Source of the DNA: Cryptomeria japonica
Taxonomy: Eukaryota > Streptophyta > Pinopsida > Cupressales > Cupressaceae
NCBI RefSeq assembly: GCF_030272615.1
Contig: NC_081415.1
Span: 232,819,303 to 232,883,302, forward strand
DNA length: 64,000 bases
Direction of reading: 5' to 3'
The stretch's first letter is position 1, and each line of letters starts with the position of its first letter. Positions 55,546 through 64,000 of this stretch are shown here, in pieces. A program made the position numbers and the translations under genes. The notes under the pieces were generated by a model, which did no database searches, was not told where the DNA came from, and saw nothing but the letters and a program-made list of their open reading frames with translations.

Positions 55546-58119
55546 GGAGAGATTGAAATTGAAGGACACGACCCAAAGACCTCAAATAATGATCATCTCA
55601 TGTTTAAGAATTCACTTCCATCACAAGATCAAAGGGAACCTTCCACTTCAGGGCGAAACACAGATACAGTTGATTATATGCGAGCCGCCTATAATTACAC
55701 TATGAATTAGCTATATGATGCCAATGAACAAATTGCAACCATTAGAATCAAAGATCCAAATCATACCTACAATGTTTTTACACACCATAGCAAGATCACC
55801 ATTAAAGTAGCTCCACAAGGCACAACATCCATCTCAAAGTAGTATAACCTTGTGGAACAGTTAGATAAGATGCCCACACTTATATCCATCTTAGAGCTTT
55901 TGTGCCTATCCCCATCTCATAAAATAATCTTGGATCAAGCTCTCCAAGAGGCGTTAGTCCCTTCCAATCTAAATACAGATCAATTTCAAGCTATGGTTGG
56001 TAATCTGAGGTCATCACCATGTCTCACTTTCTCTGAAAGTGACAATACATCCTTCCAACAACCTCATAACACCTCACTCCATATTGAAGGATTTATCAAC
56101 CAGCACAGGATCAAGTGAGTCTTGATTGACAATGGAGTTGGCCTAAATATATGTTCACTACAATTGGTCACAACATCGAGATATGTAGTTGAATCAGTGG
56201 ACCCCCATAAAAAGATAACAATAAAAGCCTATGATGATGCAGAACGTTCTTCAAAGGAGCAGTTGTGTTACTAATCCAAGTGGGCCCAGTGGTGAAGCAC
56301 ATCATATGTCAAGTTCTGGACCATCCTCTGCTGTATAATTTGTTGTTAGGAAGACCTTGGATACACACCATGCAAGCCATTCCATCCAACTATCACTAGT
56401 GTATCAAGTTCCCTCATAACAGTGTAGAAATTACAATCCTTGGTGATGCCATTCCATTTGCATATTGCAACAATATTAACCATCAACTAGAGATTACCAT
56501 TCCCAACAACAGAGAAGCTATCCCATCCACATCATATGTAAGTCTAGCCTCTCTTTCCAGTTCAAACACCACTATACCAAAGCAATAAAAGTTAAAGATG
56601 AAAATGGCAAAGGAAGGTCATGGAGATTACAATCTAAGTCAACTCTTTTGTGTTGGGTAACTACCCATTTCCCCTAGAACTCATGGTAAGCCTCAAAGAT
56701 TACTTCAAGCACTACTGGTCAAGTCAACATGCACTTTAACACCTTTTATTCTTGGAAAGAGTCAGAAAGAGGAGACCATAGATGAGGACTTAACAGAATG
56801 GATCTATAAAGACCCTATCACCACGGAAATCCCACAAGCCAAGCTTCCTACAGATCAATATGGCAAAGGCCTACTCATTATGCAAAGAATGGGTTACGAT
56901 GGTCAGAGTGCTCTGGGACCTTGTCAGAAAGGATGCCATGAGTTGTTGCAACCTGAATTAAAGCCTAAAGACAACACTGGATTAGGCTTTCAAAAGGAGA
57001 CTCTTCCTAAGCTCAGATTCAAAGGGAAACCCATCAAACCTCCATATCAACCTAATACTATAAAGAGGCCACCCTTGATTATATCAATAGCACCAAGAAC
57101 CACACCAACTACCCCAATGAGGCTGAGAATCCTAGCAATACCATCCATATCACCAATCATCCCACCAATCACAACAGCAACCCCATCAACAATAACAACC
57201 ACATGAACAACACCATTAGCAGTATCCGAACCCCCATTAGTATCGACAACATTGATAATTCCATCTATCAGAAAGAACAGACTCAATAATGTCGATACTC
57301 CCAGTATCAGATTCACTGATCCCAATAATCCTCCCCACAACACCAACCATTCCATCTCTAAAGGTACATCAGCTGATTACATCTGCAGTGTTTAACTCAA
57401 AGGATATCTCAGTTTGGTATAGTAATTAGATGCTAGACAATGACTCAGAGATCGACTCACATGAGTGGGAATTTGATTCCGTACATCTCAATACTTCAGA
57501 TGAGGAAGACGCATCACCACCTCCACCTCACAAAGAAATCCCTATTTATGATGAAGCACATATTAAAACCTCTTGGGTTCCTAAACTGGAAACACCTTCC
57601 ACAGACCCTACGTCACATTCTACGCTTGATTTTGATAGGGAGAGTACCATCAACGACCTTCACCACAATGTCTTAACCCTCACTGACACATCTTATGACC
57701 TTAACCTGATTGATGAGGTAATGCCCATTATCCATCTTGAACTCATCGAATGGAACCAATCTAATCCCCCATGCCTTGACCAATTCCAAAATGATGAGGT
57801 GATCATTGACTTTTTGGAACTATAGGATAACATACCAAGCGGGGATCAAAAAGCTAGATTCACCATTGAACTTAATAGGGCATCATACTTCGGGGCAGAT
57901 GCCAAAACTTTCAACAACAAAAATATTACAATAAAACATGGATCTTCTAGTGAAAACCACACTATGGCACTGTTTAATCCCAAAAAAGTAAAAAGAAAAA
58001 GCATATCCAACAGTGAAAACCTCTCTGAGGCACCTGAGGATGAAAGATTTGACATCCTCCCTTCTAGTACAAATCAAGAACGATCGACGATCCTTATTGA
58101 GGAAACAAAATAATTTAAC
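55546..58119 (+). pseudogene. Protease, G-patch-like segment and linker of the old Tat element
   Basis: The active-site block VLIDNGVGLNICS lies near 56120-56160, directly after a stop at 56116. LLLGRPWIHTMQAIPS follows near 56340-56390. A G-patch-like stretch (QRMGYDGQSALG, QKGCHELLQP, NTGLGFQKE) lies at 56880-57000, in the same place as in the other Tat element. A Pro/Thr/Ile-rich low-complexity region (57050-57200) and an acidic linker (57430-57825) precede RT. Several stops and frame changes occur. Confidence 0.75.
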
Positions 58120-61100
58120 GTGGGGACCCTTGAGGCTCCTCACCACATACATCTGGCATCTCTTTTAACTCCAGAGGAACAACCTAAGTTTGTAGAATTC
58201 TTCCAGAAGCATCAGATCAACTTCACATGGTCATATTGTGACATACCTGGTCTCAATCCTGATTTGGTCATGCATCACCTCACTATAGCAGAAGGATCTA
58301 AACCCGTCAAACAGAAGCTTCGTAAGATGCACCCCCAGATTGCAGTACTCGTCAAAGCAGAACTTAAGAAACTCCTGGATGTTGGTTTTATTAGACCAAT
58401 TGATTATGTAGATTGGATATCCAACATTGTACCTGTCGATAAACCAAATGGGGGCATCCGTATCTATACTGACTTCAGAGATCTAAACAAGGCATGCCCT
58501 AAAGAGGACTCCCCCCTACCAAACATTGACATGATCGTGGACCTAACAAAAGGAAATGCCATGCTTTCTCTTATGGATGGCTTTTCAAGGTATAATTAGA
58601 TAAAGATCACACCAAAGGATCAACATAAGATGACCTTCACATGTCCATGGGGAACATACTGTTGAAATATAATGCCTTTTGGTCTAAAGAATGTAGGGGC
58701 GACCTATCAAAGAGAAATGACCACCATCTTTCATGATATGATTTATACCATAATGGAGGATTACTTCGATGACACATTGGAAAAATCATTAACAAGAGAA
58801 GGTCATCTTGCAATATTAGATAAAATCTTTGACAGAATGGAACAATATCATGTTCGACTCAACCCAAAGAAATGTGTCTTTGGATTAACCTCAGGGAAGC
58901 TTCTAGGATACATTGTCTCAAGCAAAGGCATTGAGGTCGACCCATCAAAGGTCAAAGAAATCATGGACATGCCTCCTCTAAGGAACATCAGTCAGCTAAG
59001 GACATTACAAGGGTGGCTACAATCCATCCGTAGATTCATTGCACAACTAGTAGATAAGTGTCATCCCTTTACACACTTGTTACACAAAAACATCCACTTT
59101 CAATGGGATGCTAGATGCCAGCAAGTATTCCAAATGCTTAAGGACTATCTCATGAATACATTGTTGTTGATCCCACCAGATCCAAGTAGACCTCTATTGC
59201 TCTATATTTCAACAACTAATACAACATTGGGAGTACTACTGGCACAACATAATGCAGAAGGGAAAGAGTGTACTGTATACTACATCTCTCGAACACTGGT
59301 CGGCTATGAACTTAATTACACACCTATTAAGTGAGCTTTCCTAGCAGTAATCTTGGAAGCCATTAAACTGAGGCACTACCTGTTAACACATAAAGTACAA
59401 CTTATTGCCAAGATCGATCCACTAAAGTACTTACTTAGCAAAGCAACATTGACAGGCCGCTTGGCCAAATGGGTGATGATTCTAAGTGAATTTTACATTG
59501 AGTATGTGGATCGCAAGGCTATCAAGGGCCAAGTTATTGTAGATCGGTTGGCCGATGCACCCCTCATAGGTGATCATCCTCTTGTTTCCTATTTTCTAGA
59601 TGAAGAGATCTTCATGATCAAAACAACACAAACATGGAAGCTCTACTTTGATGGTTCATTTACTAGGCATGGCTCGGGGGTAGACATTATGTTTATCACA
59701 CCTCAAGGTGACAACATCCTGAAGTCTTACAGGCTAACTTTTCCATGTACAAACAACATAACAAAATATGAGGCCTTGATCACGGGACTCATACTAGCCA
59801 TACAATGGAAACTGAAAGAGCTATAGATATATGGCGACTCCCAACTAATCATCTGACAAGTCACGGATGAATATCAGACCAAGGATGATAAAATCATGTT
59901 GTACAAGCAAATGGTGGACAATTTAAAGGCATCATTTATGACTATCACCTTTGAGCAGATACCCAAAGATCAGAATCAAGCTGTTGACACCATGGCTACC
60001 ATTGCATCTCTCCTAGATCTTCCATAGAATTCAACATGCTATGAGTTCTTGGTAGAACAAATTTGGATTCCTGCTTATGATATCCCCAAATTTGAGATGA
60101 TATGTCGCCTTGCTGATTCTGCATCCCCATGATATGGTGAGTTCTACACCTACCTTCACGATCACACACTTCGTCCTAGCCAATCAAATAACCAACGCAA
60201 AACCTTCATTCGCCAAACCGCTCGATACACCATCATTGTTGAAACCCTATACTGACGCAGTCTTGATGGTACTCTCCTTATATGTTTGGAACATGATGAG
60301 ACAAAAAAGGCCTTGGCAGAGGTACATGAAGGAATTTGTGGGACTCACTCAAGTGGTCCTTCCTTAGCAAAGAAGATCATGCGCACTGGATACTATTGGC
60401 TGTCCATGGAAAAAGACTCCTATTATTTTGTCAGAAAATGCAAGAAATGCCAAGTTCATGGATACCTGATACATGCACTAGCACAGTAATTGCAACCAAT
60501 CACAACACCATGGCCCTTTTGCCAGTGGGGACTTGACCTTATGGGTATAATTTATCCATCTTCATCCAATGACCACAAATTCATTATTACCACCACCGTA
60601 TACTTCACAAAGTGGATTGAAGCTGTTCCACTTACCCAGGTCACCGACAAGCAGATCACCTCATTCATCCCTAATTACATCATCTACCGGTATGGCGTAC
60701 CCATGTCCATTATCATAGATAACAAATTTCCTTTCAAAAATCAGGATGTCTATGAGCTCTGTGAGAAGTTTCATATCCAACACCGCTTTTCCACTCCCTA
60801 TTGCCCATAAGGAAATGGTCAGGCCAAAGCATCGAACTAAAACATATTAAGAATTCTCAAGAAGATAGTTAGTGATGTCAGTTGTGATTGGCATGTTCAA
60901 TTAAATCCAGCACTATGGACATATCAAACTAGCATTCGAACCCCTACAGACGCAACTCCCTACTCACTGGTCTATGGTGCAGAAGCCATCCTGCCTATTG
61001 AGGTTGAGATACCATCTCTACAGGTTTCCTTGCATAATTTGATAGATGATGAAGCATAACAAGTCTCCCATCTTCAAGACTTGGAACTACTTGATGAAAG

Positions 61101-61385
61101 ATGACAAGCTGCATACAACCACCTCAAAGCCTATCAGCAGCGCATGAGCAGAAGGTATAATCATTGAGTTATACCTTGTACATTTAAGGTAGGTGATCTT
61201 GTTCTCAGAGAGAATACTCATAACCAACCAAACAGAGAACATCAGGGAAAGTTTGAATCAAACTAGTTGGGTCCATATGTTATCACTACTGTATTTGGGT
61301 CTGGGGCATATCAGTTGGCTACTTCAGAAGGGGAACCGCTAGCAGATCCGATCAACATCATGCATTTCAAACGGTTTCATACATA
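58120..61385 (+). pseudogene. Pol of the old Tat element: RT, two RNases H, integrase
   Basis: The whole 3.27 kb stays in a single frame but carries about 15 premature stops. RT is clear (FRDLNKACP, MDGFSRYN, MPFGLKN), with the catalytic box changed to YFDD near 58765. The first RNase H ends near 59540; the second starts LYFDGSFTRHGSG near 59642. Integrase has the zinc finger CKKCQVHG near 60435, WGLDLMG near 60525 and IIIDNKFPF near 60710. The catalytic Glu is replaced by Lys (GQAKASN near 60825). The C-terminal GDLVLRENT and LGPYVITTVFG domain ends at the TAA near 61383. Confidence 0.93.
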
Positions 61386-63769
61386 AGTTGTATAGAGCAT
61401 CAGGCTCCAATACATATTAGAAAGAACACCAAAAACATTCAGATAAATGTCCTGAAGAAAATACAAAAAAATCAAAACAATAAAGACAAAATCATGCATC
61501 CAAATGGTGAACGAACACTCCGGTGGCACCTTGGGTAAGTACGAAGGTGAAAACCTACCAAACATGCACCACTTGTAAAGGCTATGGCTCCATTGTCTTT
61601 TAGACTTGCTGCGATCGCATTCAGTGCATCCATTCATCCATCAGTCAAACCACGACTTGTTATTGATCTGCAATCAGGGATAGTACTTCATGCATCTTGC
61701 ATCCCGCTTTTTCATAGTAATGTCTAAACTGGGGGCAATTCTCTTAACCTGTTGATGGAAGTGGATTCTACATTACTTGTAATTTATTGAGTTCTTCATT
61801 CAAATCTATCTCACAAAATCCAAAAACATCATAAAAACATCAAAAGTCAACCAAAAACATGACAATGCATAAATATCCTTTGTACATACACATCAAAACA
61901 GACATCAAACAAACATTTTGAATTACTAAAAATGATGATCACTTATCAAATCAACCAAACAATCAAACATCGACACACAACTGTCTTAACAAGGATGCAT
62001 CCTTCCTTACCACAACAAAGACAAGATAACATTTTCTTTGACAAGAAAATTTTGTTTAAGCTATCAAGTACTTGGTCAGTTTGATAAGTTATTTATTCAT
62101 TTATATCAGGTTCCTATGCTACTCTGGGATATCCACAAGTGATTAGAGTAGCCAAGATGGTTCCTAAGGTATCATTTTGTTTATTGTCTGTGAATTGTTC
62201 CAATGAAGTTCTGGGGCATTTACTAATGGTGTCTACGTGGGAAGTTCACTAAGCTACGTGATCTTATGCAAAATACAGTCATGGATCACTACGGCTTGCT
62301 GACTACAATGTATACCTCGACCATATGAGCATGAACCAATATGGAGGGTCCATATTCTTTATCTATGCTTCTTGCTTACAGGTACAATGCTCCAAACTTG
62401 GTTCCTATCGCCTCGTCCAAGATTGATACTAGCATGCTCAATGATGAAAAATAAAGCACTATGGATGCTCATTCCATCTCATCTGTTTATATTGCATTCC
62501 ATTGCATATAACCCATTCATTTGATCATTCATTATTCATATTTATGGTTTTTATGCAAGTGTGAACAAGTTAAATATGAGAAGTTATTTAATATAATTTA
62601 GTCTTGGATACCGTATGATAGAGTTCTCTGATACATCATCAATACATCATACCAATTCTCACCAACTTGCATTCATCTATCATAAACACATGATATCATC
62701 ATTCCATTGCATTTAGTTGCATTTAAATGCATCTAGTTCATTATCATTTATTGGCATGAAGGTTCATTACATCCATTTTAAATATTCATTTAAGTGCATT
62801 TAAATATCAGTTAGTTGCATTCATTATCACTTAGATTAACATCATTACATCATTCAAAACCATTCATCATTATTCAAGTTTTTTTACAATACATTCATCT
62901 AGATTCATTTAGTTGCATTCATTTGCATTTATCTATCTATTAGTTAAGTACATTCATCTATCCATCCAGTATATTCTTATACTCATTCATTTCATCTTAA
63001 AAAGATTTCATTTAGGATTCATTAAAATGCATTCATATCCTTTTAATTGCATTAAGGTGTAGTTATTCATTATCCCTTAGTTACATTATCATTGCATTAT
63101 CATTTCACTTAGTTATATTTTGATTCAGTTAGAAACATAACATAAACATTTGTCTCAACATTTGTTTATTCATTTTACAAGTGCATTCATTTAGAAATCA
63201 TCACATAAACATTTGTACTTTACATTTGTTTATCCATCTTGGATTCATTTTTTACCATATATACACATCTACATAAACCATTCAATTCATTGCATTTCAG
63301 CATATGAAACACAACTTCATATCATCATTTCATCAACATAAACACAAGTGATATCTATCTTATAGTTAGCATCATTTTATTATGCATACATCATCATCAT
63401 GGCATTCCATACATAAAACATTACAACAATGAATCATACATACATTAACCTGCATCCACATGTTAGCATCACATTCATAGACATCATAAAATCATCATCA
63501 AATGCATATAGAAATAATCTCAGCATCATATACATCTAGCAAATAAAAACATCCATCTAAGCATGAATCATAAATAATCATCTTGCATAAACCCATACAT
63601 ATCATCACAAAACATGGGATCTCCTCATATATCACATCATATATCATCTCGCAAAAACATACATGTATCAGAGTACAATGATGTCAAAAAATCGGCTACC
63701 AAGAGCCATCCAAGTCACAGTCCAAAATGACAATGTAATAAAATACATAAATCTCTCTCAAATAACACT
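61386..63769. other. Spacer of the old Tat element, rich in CATT/CATTTA words
   Basis: 2.4 kb without a gene. From about 62480 to 63330 the plus strand is dense in short words such as TTCATT, GCATTT, TAGTTGCATT and ATTCATTT, irregularly repeated without a fixed period. This corresponds in position to the spacer between integrase and antisense gene in the other Tat element (600 bp there), so it is greatly expanded. Confidence 0.6.
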
Positions 63770-64000
63770 CTAGCCAGATGCTGCACCACCATCACCACCT
63801 GCTCCCCCACTACCCCCTGCACCACCCGCATTATCTTGCCATGGAGGACCCATCACACCACCACTGTTCTGCATCCTCTGAGATTGCTTTGATCTCACTC
63901 GACGCATCTATGAATAACTCAGTGCCCGCTGACTAGATGGTACCACTTGCTCATATAAACCTCACCAATAGTCAACCTCTCCACCCACCCACCGTAGCTC
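63770..64000 (-). pseudogene. C-terminus of an antisense gene in the old Tat element (cut by window end)
   Basis: On the minus strand a frame ending in TAG at 63770-63772 encodes a Gly/Ala-rich tail (GGAGGSGGAGGDGG) after a basic, Gln-rich stretch (RRVRSKQSQRMQNSGG). Two stops interrupt it further upstream (near 63907 and 63959). Position and strand match the PMD gene of the Tat element at 24310-26788, so it is probably the end of a homologous antisense gene; the PMD itself would lie outside the window. Confidence 0.55.

Larger units (their letters stand above)
46787..64000 (+). mobile_element. Old Tat-lineage gypsy element, 5'-truncated, split by a later insertion, open at the window end
   Basis: Coding sequence at 46787-46846 (KDIDMLRQQ) joins in frame across the insertion at 46847-54558 to gag at 54559. 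Gag, protease, G-patch-like segment, RT, two RNases H and integrase follow in order up to 61385, then a 2.4-kb spacer and the end of an antisense gene. No 5' LTR was found to the left. The 3' LTR, if present, lies beyond the window. It keeps its own Gag, unlike the element at 16329. Confidence 0.85.

Noticed and set aside
57047-57355. Minus-strand Val/Gly-rich frame
   Set aside because: Shadow of the Pro/Thr/Ile low-complexity linker of the old Tat polyprotein.
61377-61637. 86-codon minus frame after integrase
   Set aside because: No motif and not linked by splice sites to the antisense gene further right.

Overview
The window is nuclear DNA of a large-genome seed plant. It is AT-rich, gene-poor and almost wholly made of nested transposable elements (TEs) of plant types: Ty1/copia, Ty3/gypsy of the Tat lineage (RNase H followed by a second, archaeal-type RNase H), an L1-like LINE with a C-terminal RNase H, and tRNA-derived repeats. 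A gymnosperm would fit, but nothing seen fixes the species. No intact host gene was found. The only recognisable host-derived sequence is a triplicated fragment of the elongation factor SPT6.

Layout. 1-1118: tandem array of a ~185-bp dimeric tRNA-like (SINE-like) unit. 1119-~4735 (minus): broken gag element with leader, primer site and a probable LTR. 4744-14262 (minus): decayed multi-part gene of unknown family, split by a truncated Copia element (7693-13440, target duplication GACAT). 15648-16328 and 29037-29058: a second SINE-like array, split by a Tat-lineage LTR element (16329-29036, target duplication GGTTC). 29059-39899: a decayed LINE whose reverse transcriptase (RT) is split by Copia remnants (33688-36834). 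39900-46786: AT-rich DNA with an LTR end, local duplications and the SPT6 pseudogene. 46787-64000: an old Tat-lineage element in plus orientation, split by a minus-strand element (46847-54558, target duplication ATATG) that encodes Gag and a protease-like domain but no polymerase.

Most interesting point. The Tat element at 16329-29036 has protease, RT, two RNases H and integrase but no recognisable capsid or nucleocapsid. The element at 46847-54558 has capsid and nucleocapsid-like parts but no polymerase. Both share a 17-nt primer binding site, a 20-nt polypurine tract and the same LTR start, and both carry copies of a GC-rich hairpin with a GGCGCC core. Together they look like two halves of a split, mutually complementing retrotransposon. 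Both copies here are broken by stops and frameshifts, so this is a statement about the families.

The Tat element also carries, antisense and downstream of integrase, a three-exon gene for a plant mobile domain (PMD) protein. The old Tat element has the C-terminus of an antisense gene in the equivalent place, cut by the window end. All coding regions carry stops, many explicable by C-to-T or G-to-A change, as expected of methylated, silenced repeats.
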